Shown here: positions 7,725-14,909 of the stretch, piece by piece
Position numbering within the stretch: the first letter of the stretch is position 1
Layout: every line of letters starts with the position of its first letter
Source: CAZSHG01 sp964606695 [NCBI: uncultured bacterium]
Lineage (GTDB): Bacteria; UBP14; UBA6098
Assembly (NCBI GenBank): GCA_964606695.1
Contig: CAZSHG010000039.1
Coordinates: 1 to 24,300 of the forward strand
Direction of reading: 5' to 3'
DNA: 24,300 nucleotides
The notes under the pieces: generated by a model
The model's database searches: none
What the model saw: only the letters and a program-made list of their open reading frames with translations
What the model was told of the DNA's origin: nothing
Made by a program: the position numbers and the translations under genes

Positions 7725-9941
7725 CTATTTGAGATAGACTATTCTCTCCGTAGATGTCAGATCCCCAAGAGAGGCTTTCACAAGATAAACACCCGACGGA
7801 AGCTCATTATGGGGACGCCACAACAGAGATCGACCCTTCGCGGGATATTCAAGGCGATTGTTCTTGCTCAGGCACCGGCCTTCGATGGAGAAAATATCGA
7901 TCTGCAACCTTTCAATATCTGGAATATCTACACCGTCTATATGTATTACAATTGACGAGTTAAATGGATTGGGATATGTCGAAATATCGAGATGAATCGG
8001 CTTTGTTACGTTTCCTTCACGGGCATATAACGGCGTAGTGTCGGGGTAATATATCGCGATATTATCTATATACCAACCAACCTGCACGTTTACGCTGGAG
8101 GAACCGAAATCCCAGGTCAAATCGATCGTTTCGCCCGCCCAGGTAGTTAAATCGACTCGCACTTCGTGCCACCATTTTCGCTGATTCAAACCGCTGAAAG
8201 CATTTTCACCGGGGATAAGGTTGTTCCATGAACTCATAGGATGATTGTAACCTGGTGTCGGGGATAGTATTTCGCTCACCGATGGGGAAGTCCATACCTT
8301 CAAATTGCCGCCGTCGTGGTATTCACCGCTGGATATATCCTGGAAACTAAACCACTGCATATACGAAAGAGTTAGACTATCGACGTCTGGCAAAGAAATA
8401 TCGGTCAATCTCAGCCGACTTGTGCTCGTATTATGATATTCGTCGTCGAGAATTGTCCCCCAAACGTTAGTGCCGGAATAAGGTTCGATTATTCCCTGTC
8501 CGGGCGTGCCGTATTCCCAATCCTCGTAGGATGATAGGTCGTCTTGAGTTAGTCCTCCGTCGTCCGACTCGAAATCGGTTTGATAAATATAGATAGGATT
8601 CATCGGGACGAGTTGGATGTCCATTCGAGCCAGGCCGGAGTCGGGAACGGTAACAGATAGGGTTTTGTCGTAATATCCGGGACAGGTGAACGTCAAATCG
8701 TAATCGCCCGAAAGTAAAATTCGATGATAGTAGCCGTTATTCGGCGAAGAATAAGCGTTCTGTTCGAGACCGTCTATATCCACAATTGCGCCGAGTGAAT
8801 CGCCGGTAATACTATCGGTAACTATCCCGTGAACGCCGTGGTTGAGCGTTACTTCGATAGCCGCGCAAAAGGCATCGTAGTTATCATCCCATAAATCGTC
8901 AAGGATGCTAAATGATGGACATTTTGTATCGTATAGTTCGACCGTTATATGTAAATCGCCGCGCGTCCAGATAGTCCAATCCTGCAGAGAACCATCGACT
9001 TCATACCAGTCGTAACCGTTTGTAATACCTTGTGGAAAGCTACCGTAATACATCGGGAGATTTCGAGTCGAATAATTTAAAGCCAGGAATTGATATAGAT
9101 CGTCATCCGTGCTACGGAGGGATGTGTGATCCCAGGGATAATTAGCTACGAGAGCGCCCGTGTGGAAATTGATAGTATAGCTAATGAATCTGTCCATATA
9201 CCAGTCTATAGTAGCCCCGGTTTCAGCGTATGCCGAAAATGTTCCATCGTTGCCATCGACACCGTCTGGCACGGGGAAGTTGCGATTCATATCGACGCCG
9301 TTGTTAAGATAACGACGTGGACTATGGCTACCATAATCATAACCGTCTGGATTGAGCAGAGGATTGATGTATATCTCGCAAGAATCCACTAATCTGGTTA
9401 TCCGGGGATCATACCCATAATTATCTGTGAGTGAATCGATGAACCACATCAGAAATATCATGCCCGGTGGTTCATCGCCGTGCATTGTGCTAATATAGCA
9501 GAATTCCGGTTCAGTCTCATCCCAGCCGACGCGATTTGAGATTTTCAACATTAACAGCGGCCTGCCGCCTTGAGACCACCCGAAAGTATCCAACGATGCA
9601 ATTACCGGGTGATCCGTAACAACACCGGTCATGAAGTTTTTATATTCCGTCATTGTAGGATAACCGGAAGGTTCGCGGCGTTGTTTCGCCAGGACGCGTG
9701 CGTCCCTTTCCGGCAGGATTTCGACTGGATAACCGAGAGAACGCAGGGCGGGAAGGTCGGTTTCAAATATAACCCCCCGGAGTTCGCCGGTTCGCGAATC
9801 GTAATTATCTATCATTAAACCTGCGTTTTGAGCATCACGAACGGCTTCCCTATTTTGGACATAAAGGCTAACTTCTAAATCCGCCGGTAATGCGTAAACC
9901 AGGGTGATTATCAGGCAGAACGGCAGGATAAATCTGTTCAT
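7725..9941 (-). CDS. Secreted M14 zinc carboxypeptidase with T9SS sorting tail
   Basis: 738 residues with a signal peptide at about 1-20. The M14 catalytic domain spans about 95-365. Zinc ligands are H154 and E157 in HGDE and H260 in NFHTG; the substrate-binding Arg is R220 in MNRNF, and the catalytic Glu is E335 in ITVEL. NPDGY (198-201) and the G-x-LQDW segment fit the CPD/CPE-like M14B group. A carboxypeptidase-regulatory-like beta-sandwich follows at about 367-445, then a jelly-roll-like region at about 450-632 of the kind found on secreted peptidases, then a T9SS type A tail (YPNPFN near 657, LPSGVY near 714, end VYLK). It probably trims C-terminal residues from peptides outside the cell or at the surface. 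The start is supported by AGGAG 7 bases upstream. It is the second gene of the operon, 18 bases after the subtilisin gene, a pairing that suggests stepwise extracellular protein breakdown. Confidence 0.95.
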   Translation of the reverse strand: MNRFILPFCLIITLVYALPADLEVSLYVQNREAVRDAQNAGLMIDNYDSRTGELRGVIFETDLPALRSLGYPVEILPERDARVLAKQRREPSGYPTMTEYKNFMTGVVTDHPVIASLDTFGWSQGGRPLLMLKISNRVGWDETEPEFCYISTMHGDEPPGMIFLMWFIDSLTDNYGYDPRITRLVDSCEIYINPLLNPDGYDYGSHSPRRYLNNGVDMNRNFPVPDGVDGNDGTFSAYAETGATIDWYMDRFISYTINFHTGALVANYPWDHTSLRSTDDDLYQFLALNYSTRNLPMYYGSFPQGITNGYDWYEVDGSLQDWTIWTRGDLHITVELYDTKCPSFSILDDLWDDNYDAFCAAIEVTLNHGVHGIVTDSITGDSLGAIVDIDGLEQNAYSSPNNGYYHRILLSGDYDLTFTCPGYYDKTLSVTVPDSGLARMDIQLVPMNPIYIYQTDFESDDGGLTQDDLSSYEDWEYGTPGQGIIEPYSGTNVWGTILDDEYHNTSTSRLRLTDISLPDVDSLTLSYMQWFSFQDISSGEYHDGGNLKVWTSPSVSEILSPTPGYNHPMSSWNNLIPGENAFSGLNQRKWWHEVRVDLTTWAGETIDLTWDFGSSSVNVQVGWYIDNIAIYYPDTTPLYAREGNVTKPIHLDISTYPNPFNSSIVIHIDGVDIPDIERLQIDIFSIEGRCLSKNNRLEYPAKGRSLLWRPHNELPSGVYLVKASLGDLTSTERIVYLK

Positions 9942-9959
9942 AGAGTCTCCTGCGGTAGG

Positions 9960-11822
9960 TTATTTTAATAGCGTAACTTTCTTGATTTCATAGCCGTTTG
10001 CGGTGTCTGTCCTTACGAGATAAACTCCCGCCGGTAAAGATTGTCCTCGCTCATCCGCTCCATGCCATTGGACTCGATCGGAAGTTCCCGGATCGAGTGT
10101 CTTTACGAGTCGTCCGTTGATATCGTATATTTCGACCTCGCCGGGGGCCGTAATTTTGCAAGCCGCGTTGAAGGGATTCGGGAAAATAGAAAGACCAGTT
10201 TCCTTTGGTAGTCCCCTTTCCGCGACGTTTAAATAATCTACAGCGGCGTAAGCATCGACCAGACCGTAAGCCGTTTCGCCGTCCCAACCCAGGGCCATAA
10301 CGTCTATGGCTGTTTCGTGCAGTATCGTGCGGACGTCTTCATTATCGAGAGTCGGGTCTATCGATAGTATCAATCCGCAAATCCCTGCAACCTGGGGGCA
10401 AGCCATACTCGTCCCTTCGGCGTGGTTATACGAATGATCCGCCGGGGACAGAGTCGAACTCGTGTCGGCCTCCGCGACGGAAACTACCCACGTTGACCAT
10501 ATCGTTTCCGAATCGTAAACGCCGCCCGGAGCAACGACGTCGAGCATGCCGCCATATTGGCTGTAGCTGGCGCGATTTCCATCTGAGCCGCAACTTCCTA
10601 CGGCGATAGTTTTAGTCGCACTTGCGGGATAACCCACGGAATCGTTGCCGAAAAATGGCATACCGGCGAAATTGCCTGACGCACAGACAATAGTAACTCC
10701 GGCGGCCCATGCGAAATCTATGGCCAGTGATTCTGCCGGTTCAGGTTCAGAGGCGGTGCTTCCAAGACTCATTGAGATAACATTTGCGTATGCGCCAATA
10801 ACTGCATATTCCATGCCTGCGGCAATGTCGGTGGCCGTCATACTGCCTTCAGGATTTCCGACTCGGACGGGGACTATTTTGCAACCGCCGCCGGCGACGC
10901 CGGCAAACATAGTGTCATTGTCCATCACCGCGCCAGCGATTCCAGCGGTGTGTGTGCCGTGAGCGACGCCTTGATCGGCTGGCATGAAAAAAGATCCTTC
11001 GCCGTCGCCGGCGCTGGGGTCGGGTTCGCCCCAACCGTCGTCGCCCATATGATGGATGTCGGGATTCCAATCCTCCTGGTCGGGAGGTGCTGTTTCGTGT
11101 CCGGTGACACCACCGCAGAAGTCGTATCCGAAAAGGTCGTCAACGTAACCGTTGCCGTCGTTGTCCAGGCCGTCGAGATCGTCCAAATCATACAGGACGC
11201 CATCACCATCGGTATCTTCGCCGGGGTTTACCCATATATTATTCCATAAGTCCGGATGGTCCACGTCGGTTCCGGAGTCGATAATAGCGAGGATGACGCT
11301 CGGATCACCTCGTTCGATATCCCACGCTTCAGGGCAATTCATCAGAGCTTTATCGAATTGGTCGGGGCCGCTGGCTGAGGTATGTTCGCCATCGTCGGGG
11401 AACCATGGGTCGTTGGGGATGTAAGTAGAATAGTGAAGCCTGTTTGGCGATGCCCATTTGGTATATCCAGATTTATTTAGGATATCGGCAAACTTCTGGA
11501 CCTCGTTTTCTCCCTCTTCGTAGATTTTGAAATACGTATCGAGATCGCCGTTGCGTTTTGCCGCTTCGATTGCTGTATTATCGATATCCGGTGTCCATGT
11601 CATCAGCCAGATATTCAGATGGCGAGTGACTTTGTGAATTTCGCCTCCGCGGTTTTCCGCAATGTCCCGGATTTCCTCGATAGCACTTTCATCCTTCGGC
11701 TCGAACGCGGCCTGCCCAAGAGCGAATTCCCTGGCATACCGCGGGTGAACTCCGTTCACGACGGCCATAGAGCAAAATGCGATTAGCAACGATAATGTGA
11801 TTATTGTTCTACGAATTATCAT
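9960..11822 (-). CDS. Secreted subtilisin-like (S8) serine protease with T9SS sorting tail
   Basis: 620 residues with a signal peptide at about 1-24. A propeptide-like region runs to about residue 135, followed by the S8 catalytic domain at about 160-530. The triad is complete: D182 in IIDSGTD, H288 in HGTHTAG and S472 in GTSMACP, with oxyanion N384 in ASGN. An acidic insert at about 200-235 (DTDGDG, DNDGNG) resembles thrombospondin type 3/dockerin calcium loops and probably binds calcium. The end is a T9SS type A domain (FPNPFN at 547-552, IYDING, LPAGVYLV, ending TLLK). It probably acts as an extracellular endopeptidase supplying peptides to the carboxypeptidase encoded next. GGAGG lies 4 bases before the ATG. 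A hairpin with T6 sits between a candidate promoter and this ribosome-binding site. First gene of a three-gene operon. Confidence 0.96.
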   Translation of the reverse strand: MIIRRTIITLSLLIAFCSMAVVNGVHPRYAREFALGQAAFEPKDESAIEEIRDIAENRGGEIHKVTRHLNIWLMTWTPDIDNTAIEAAKRNGDLDTYFKIYEEGENEVQKFADILNKSGYTKWASPNRLHYSTYIPNDPWFPDDGEHTSASGPDQFDKALMNCPEAWDIERGDPSVILAIIDSGTDVDHPDLWNNIWVNPGEDTDGDGVLYDLDDLDGLDNDGNGYVDDLFGYDFCGGVTGHETAPPDQEDWNPDIHHMGDDGWGEPDPSAGDGEGSFFMPADQGVAHGTHTAGIAGAVMDNDTMFAGVAGGGCKIVPVRVGNPEGSMTATDIAAGMEYAVIGAYANVISMSLGSTASEPEPAESLAIDFAWAAGVTIVCASGNFAGMPFFGNDSVGYPASATKTIAVGSCGSDGNRASYSQYGGMLDVVAPGGVYDSETIWSTWVVSVAEADTSSTLSPADHSYNHAEGTSMACPQVAGICGLILSIDPTLDNEDVRTILHETAIDVMALGWDGETAYGLVDAYAAVDYLNVAERGLPKETGLSIFPNPFNAACKITAPGEVEIYDINGRLVKTLDPGTSDRVQWHGADERGQSLPAGVYLVRTDTANGYEIKKVTLLK

Positions 11823-11834
11823 CTGACCTCCATT

Positions 11835-11861
11835 AAAAAAGCCGTAACCGGGGGTTACGGC
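11835..11861 (-). terminator. Hairpin with U6 tract immediately upstream of the S8 protease ribosome-binding site
   Basis: A perfect 9-bp stem, GCCGTAACC (11841-11849) with GGTTACGGC (11853-11861), has a 3-base loop. Read leftward it is followed by T6 (complement of A6 at 11835-11840), the form of an intrinsic terminator. It lies 129 bases after the stop of the five-gene operon, so it could end that transcript. Its U-tract ends 12 bases from the protease ATG, so any protease promoter must lie upstream and transcribe the hairpin. It could therefore work as an attenuator or a 5' stabiliser. Confidence 0.75.
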
Positions 11862-11887
11862 AAAAAATCCGTTTTCCCTCGGGTTTC

Positions 11888-11893
11888 ATTATA
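11888..11893 (-). promoter_or_regulatory. Candidate -10 element (TATAAT) for the protease operon
   Basis: Read leftward, a perfect TATAAT is preceded by GCAAG in an AT-rich stretch. No convincing -35 box lies 16-18 bases upstream. If used, transcription would start about 20 bases before the hairpin at 11861-11841 and include it in the mRNA leader. Confidence 0.35.
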
Positions 11894-11990
11894 CTTGCCA
11901 AACATATAGCTTATATTTCATTTAATCACCTTTAATCCAATAATTATACATATAAAAGCAGATATTTCAACAACGAGCTGTGCGGATTTA

Positions 11991-12323
11991 TCACTCGACT
12001 CGTATTTTCACTCCGCCCACTATGGATGCGAAAAGGTCGTATAACAGTGCGAATATCGCCGCGCCGATTCCCCCTGAAAGCCCTACGAACAGGCCGTAAA
12101 GAATACCGATCATCAATCCACCGATGAAACCGCCGCCTGCGCCGAGCAGAGCGCTGAATGCACTATTCTGTTCGATTCCTAAAGCGGTGCCGCCCGCTAA
12201 ACCGAAAATAATCCCCATTAAAAGCCCGAATATCAATCCTATCACCAGATAGGCGAATACCGCAAGTTTGAAAACCGTCCAGGCGTTAATGGATTTGATT
12301 TCGAGAATTCGAGTGTCTTCCAT
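11991..12323 (-). CDS. Small Gly-rich membrane protein, DUF3566-like
   Basis: 110 residues, very rich in Gly, Ala, Ile and Leu, with no signal peptide. A short cytosolic-looking start (MEDTRILEIKSINAWTVFKL) leads into three or four hydrophobic segments at about 18-45, 55-78 and 80-102. Several GxxxG-like runs suggest tightly packed helices. The pattern of a polar strand, W-x-V-x-K, membrane segments, then LLYDLFASIVGG near the end resembles the DUF3566 transmembrane family, but this is recognition by eye. Function unknown. It is the last gene of a five-gene operon, 9 bases after the 4Fe-4S gene, with AGGA 7 bases before the ATG. Inference: it may hold the redox proteins at the inner membrane, or be an unrelated co-transcribed protein. 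Confidence 0.75.
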   Translation of the reverse strand: MEDTRILEIKSINAWTVFKLAVFAYLVIGLIFGLLMGIIFGLAGGTALGIEQNSAFSALLGAGGGFIGGLMIGILYGLFVGLSGGIGAAIFALLYDLFASIVGGVKIRVE

Positions 12324-12332
12324 TATTATTCC

Positions 12333-12833
12333 TTATTTCATTGTTAAAGGCTCGATAGCCCTGATTTCGTAAATATACTCCCGTGGGATGGTAATATGTA
12401 TTACCGGTGTGCCGGATTTAGTCTTGCGAACTCGGATAACCTCAGCGTTGGTAACGAACTTGCCCTTTCGATTCAATGCGCGGACGACCTGGCCTTTCTC
12501 CGGCAGAGGAGTGAATTCGTGGGGGATGTGGATTAACGCCTGATCATCGTCGCCCCAGGTCTCATCGATTACGAAGATGGCCAGGCCCGGACATAGCGCG
12601 ATGCAGTTGCCGCAACCGTTGCACGTTTCCTGGTCGAGTTCCGGCAGGTCGTTGATGTCCTCCATGTGCGCGATACATCCGAAGGGGCATGACGCCACGC
12701 AGGGATCGCACGGGATAAGTTGCCAGCACTCGATGACGGCGTATGGGCCGGCTTTTCGGCGTTCTTCCGATGGGAAAGTTTCATCGATAAGTTCAATATC
12801 GGGTATCCCGGATTTCTCGATTTCAGTAGCCAT
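12333..12833 (-). CDS. 4Fe-4S dicluster ferredoxin-like subunit of an amino-acid-dehydrogenase-type complex
   Basis: 166 residues. Eight cysteines form two ferredoxin motifs: C42, C45, C49, C53 (PCDPCVASCPFGC) and C71, C74, C77, C81 (CNGCGNCIALCP). C36 is an extra cysteine just before. The region after the clusters (about 95-166) is beta-rich and matches the longer ferredoxin-like proteins found beside HcnB/PdhA-type flavoproteins in clostridia and Thermococcales. It probably passes electrons between the flavoprotein and another carrier in the cytoplasm. The ATG overlaps the flavoprotein TGA by one base (TGATG), and GGGAG lies 8 bases upstream inside that gene, so the two are probably translationally coupled. 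It is 9 bases upstream of the membrane-protein gene. Confidence 0.85.
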   Translation of the reverse strand: MATEIEKSGIPDIELIDETFPSEERRKAGPYAVIECWQLIPCDPCVASCPFGCIAHMEDINDLPELDQETCNGCGNCIALCPGLAIFVIDETWGDDDQALIHIPHEFTPLPEKGQVVRALNRKGKFVTNAEVIRVRKTKSGTPVIHITIPREYIYEIRAIEPLTMK

Positions 12834-13933
12834 CAGTTATCTCCCGCCTTGCATTCGAGTTTACATTGGTTGAGACCGCAACGGATATGTTCGCCTACCG
12901 GCCCCGATCGCAATCTTCCGAGTTCGTCTTGCAGTTCACATAGTTTAGCTTTGAAGGCTTCGATTTTTTTATTGAGTGATTTCGCCGCGGAGAGTCCCGC
13001 GATTGCGCCTTCTATCATCGCCGACGACGCTTCCTCGATTCCGCCGACGTCCCCCGCGACGTATAATCCCTCGACCGATGTCATCATATTCGTATCCCGA
13101 TACGGCACTTCGCCACCGAGTTTGTGGACATAAACCATATCGCATTTCGCGAGCCGGAAGAAGTCTGCGAGAGGAAGCAAGCCGACCGCCAGACAAATGA
13201 AATCGCATTCCATCTCGCGTTCGGTGCCCTCGATGGGATTCCAGTTATCGTCGATTGCCGTTATTATTGCGCCCGTAACATTGTCCCGACCTATAGCTTC
13301 GACGATGGTGTGGCGGGTTAGTATAGGAATCCCCAGCCGTGCTATTTTGCTGGCATGCACCCAGTAACCGCCCACTCTTTCCATTGCTTCGACGACCGCG
13401 GCAACGTCAATCCCGGCTTGCTTAAGTTGATAACTGACAATCAAACCGATGTTACCCGCGCCGACCATCAAGCCGCGCTTGCCGGGAGCCACGCCGTAAA
13501 CGTTCATAAGCGTCTGAACCGCTCCCGCGCCGTAAACCCCCGGCAGGTCGTTATTCGGGAAGGGAATAGTCTTCTCCTGCGCGCCCGTAGCAACGATTAT
13601 TTTTTTCGGTTGAAATTTTATTACTTTCTTATCCTCAACAACCGCCGTAACCACGCCGTCTTCGTAATATCCGGTAGCGGTCGTGCGGGTTCTAAATTCG
13701 AAATTTGGCGAGTTCTTTACTTCCTCCAGAAGTTTTTCCGCAATCCATATTCCGCGCACGCCCGCGTATTCCATCTCCGAACCGAAGAACTTGTGCGTTT
13801 GTTTGACCAATTGCCCGCCCAATTCGAGGGCATCGTCGATTAAGACGGTATCGCAACCCGCGCGAACAGCCTCCCGTGCCGCGGCCAATCCCGCCGGCCC
13901 ACCGCCGATAATCAGAACCTCAGGACGAATCAT
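12833..13933 (-). CDS. NAD(P)/FAD-dependent oxidoreductase, HcnB / proline dehydrogenase alpha-like
   Basis: 366 residues from the chosen start. The N-terminal FAD-binding Rossmann motif is IIGGGPAGLAAA (8-19); a second dinucleotide motif is GAGNIG (about 157-162), probably for NAD(P)H; the late FAD motif is GLYVAGDVGG (about 299-308). This is the two-dinucleotide disulfide-reductase-like fold of HcnB, SoxA and proline-dehydrogenase alpha flavoproteins. An ATG 34 codons after a possible upstream start is preferred: it has GGGGG 7 bases upstream, overlaps the previous stop as ATGA, and begins directly at the Rossmann strand. The C-terminus carries RSGPVGEHIRCG and a cysteine cluster (four Cys in the last 40 residues) in place of the fused [2Fe-2S] domain of some relatives. 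It should work with the adjacent [2Fe-2S] and 4Fe-4S proteins. The substrate-oxidising subunit is not present nearby. Confidence 0.9.
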   Translation of the reverse strand: MIRPEVLIIGGGPAGLAAAREAVRAGCDTVLIDDALELGGQLVKQTHKFFGSEMEYAGVRGIWIAEKLLEEVKNSPNFEFRTRTTATGYYEDGVVTAVVEDKKVIKFQPKKIIVATGAQEKTIPFPNNDLPGVYGAGAVQTLMNVYGVAPGKRGLMVGAGNIGLIVSYQLKQAGIDVAAVVEAMERVGGYWVHASKIARLGIPILTRHTIVEAIGRDNVTGAIITAIDDNWNPIEGTEREMECDFICLAVGLLPLADFFRLAKCDMVYVHKLGGEVPYRDTNMMTSVEGLYVAGDVGGIEEASSAMIEGAIAGLSAAKSLNKKIEAFKAKLCELQDELGRLRSGPVGEHIRCGLNQCKLECKAGDN

Positions 13934-14235
13934 GACAATTCCCCCTTTCCTCGCTGGAGTCGGACGACCATACCCTCCTTCAAAGGTTCGACACAAACCC
14001 GCACGTTCGGCCTGCCATCGACTTCCATTAAACAACTGCTACAGTGGCCTATCGCGCAGAAAAAACCCCGAGGACGATTATGTCGTAGCGAGTATTTGAG
14101 AACGTGAACGCCGTGGTCATGCAACGCGGCCGCGATAGGTTCACCTTCGTATCCGGTTAGCTCCGTGCCTTCGAAAATGAACTTAATCTCCCTGCCACGC
14201 TTAAATTCCAATATCGGGTGTTTTTCTATTCTCAA
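13930..14235 (-). CDS. Small [2Fe-2S] protein, HcnA-like (TTG start)
   Basis: 101 residues. The four cluster cysteines are C60, C65, C68 and C81 (FFCAIGHCSSC followed by VRVC), the C-x4-C-x2-C-xn-C plant-type ferredoxin spacing of the Fer2_4 family used by HcnA, sarcosine-oxidase alpha N-termini and related dehydrogenases. RGFFCAIGHC is the family's signature stretch. It is probably an electron-transfer subunit that binds the flavoprotein encoded next. No ATG or GTG fits; a TTG has a perfect AGGAGG 5 bases upstream, so TTG is taken as the start. That ribosome-binding site overlaps the stop of the DUF192 gene (9-base gap), and the 3' end overlaps the flavoprotein start by four bases. Both junctions indicate one coupled operon. 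Confidence 0.88.
   Translation of the reverse strand: MRIEKHPILEFKRGREIKFIFEGTELTGYEGEPIAAALHDHGVHVLKYSLRHNRPRGFFCAIGHCSSCLMEVDGRPNVRVCVEPLKEGMVVRLQRGKGELS
13941..13948 (-). promoter_or_regulatory. Ribosome-binding site deciding the flavoprotein start
   Basis: Read leftward, AAAGGGGG lies 7 bases before the ATG at 13933. It supports the internal ATG rather than the longer reading frame, which would add 34 residues with no family resemblance. Confidence 0.65.
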
Positions 14236-14240
14236 TTGAG

Positions 14241-14246
14241 CCTCCT
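14241..14246 (-). promoter_or_regulatory. Ribosome-binding site deciding the TTG start of the [2Fe-2S] gene
   Basis: Read leftward, AGGAGG is a full Shine-Dalgarno match 5 bases before TTG at 14235. It shares bases with the TAG stop of the upstream DUF192 gene. Confidence 0.8.
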
Positions 14247-14736
14247 AAAGTTCGACTTTCATGCCCGGTTTAACGTCGCGTTTCACAAACCAACCGCGGT
14301 TGACCTCCACGGTGTATTTTATCGGCTTCGACGGGTAATAACTGTTTGTATCCTGCGGTTTCATCCACTTAATATCTGTGATGATCGAATCCTTGTCGAT
14401 AAAAGCTATGGCCAGCGGTATGAATGTATTTTTCATCCAGAAGGGATGGAGATCGACTTCATCGAAAATGAAGAGCATACCAACCGTATCGGGAAGATAA
14501 TTTCGGAACATCAACCCGCGTTGCCTTTCGTGTTGCTCGTCGGCGACTTCGACTCTCAATTTATGTCCGGCGATATGAATTATCCTGGTGGGCAAAATGG
14601 GTTTGTAGATATTCTCGTCGGAAGTCGGTGGCTTTTCAGGGACATCATCGCGTGTGGTCTCGATTGTTTTGTTATCGGACTTGCACGCCAGCAGGGCGAG
14701 CATAGAGAGTATGATTATAAATATCCAACTTCTCAT
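14245..14736 (-). CDS. DUF192 (UPF0127) lipoprotein
   Basis: 163 residues. A lipoprotein signal with lipobox L-L-A-C18 is followed by a charged linker to about residue 48. The DUF192 domain fills about 50-163, with its conserved points RQRGLMFR, GMLFIF, FWMKNTFIPLAIAFID and VEVNRGW near the end. DUF192 proteins are widespread small beta-rich proteins, often exported, whose biochemical role is not established. This one is probably anchored in the outer membrane or the periplasmic face. It is the first gene of the five-gene redox operon; an exported lipoprotein ahead of cytoplasmic electron-transfer subunits is odd. There is no Shine-Dalgarno sequence, and a strong promoter ends 8 bases before the ATG, so the mRNA is probably leaderless. 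Confidence 0.9.
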   Translation of the reverse strand: MRSWIFIIILSMLALLACKSDNKTIETTRDDVPEKPPTSDENIYKPILPTRIIHIAGHKLRVEVADEQHERQRGLMFRNYLPDTVGMLFIFDEVDLHPFWMKNTFIPLAIAFIDKDSIITDIKWMKPQDTNSYYPSKPIKYTVEVNRGWFVKRDVKPGMKVEL

Positions 14737-14744
14737 AAGATATA

Positions 14745-14773
14745 ATTCTAAATCGTAAAGGCCGCGATGTCAA
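14745..14773 (-). promoter_or_regulatory. Sigma70-type promoter for the five-gene redox operon, probably leaderless
   Basis: Read leftward: TTGACA (14773-14768, perfect -35), a 17-base spacer, then TAGAAT (14750-14745, 5 of 6 to the -10 consensus). Standard geometry places the start of transcription at about 14738, within two bases of the ATG at 14736. Confidence 0.75.
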
Positions 14774-14833
14774 GTTATTAACTGCTAAAACCCGAGCTAT
14801 TTCCTGCTTTAGATAAAACAAATCATTTGTGTC

Positions 14834-14862
14834 TTGACGGCTTTCATACCGCGTTTTATTTT
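14834..14862 (+). promoter_or_regulatory. Sigma70-type promoter for transketolase-transaldolase
   Basis: TTGACG (14834-14839), a 17-base spacer, then TATTTT (14857-14862). The predicted start near 14869 gives a leader of about 40 bases before the ATG at 14910. It is divergent from the promoter at 14773-14745, with 60 bases between the two -35 boxes. Confidence 0.55.
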
Positions 14863-14900
14863 AACTAACTATATAAGGTTTCTTGTCATTTGAAAAGGCT

Positions 14901-14904
14901 GGAG
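14901..14904 (+). promoter_or_regulatory. Ribosome-binding site deciding the transketolase start
   Basis: GGAG lies 5 bases before the ATG at 14910. It supports this start over an in-frame TTG at 14883, which has no ribosome-binding site. Confidence 0.65.
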
Positions 14905-14909
14905 TAACG

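Noticed and set aside
13934-14035. Upstream extension of the FAD oxidoreductase (34 extra residues)
   Set aside because: It would overlap most of the 3' end of the [2Fe-2S] gene, lacks family resemblance, and the internal ATG has a good ribosome-binding site and an ATGA overlap.
12333-14235. Hydrogen cyanide synthase (hcnABC)
   Set aside because: The HcnA- and HcnB-like proteins are present, but the HcnC catalytic subunit is missing and a separate 4Fe-4S protein is present, so cyanide production cannot be claimed.
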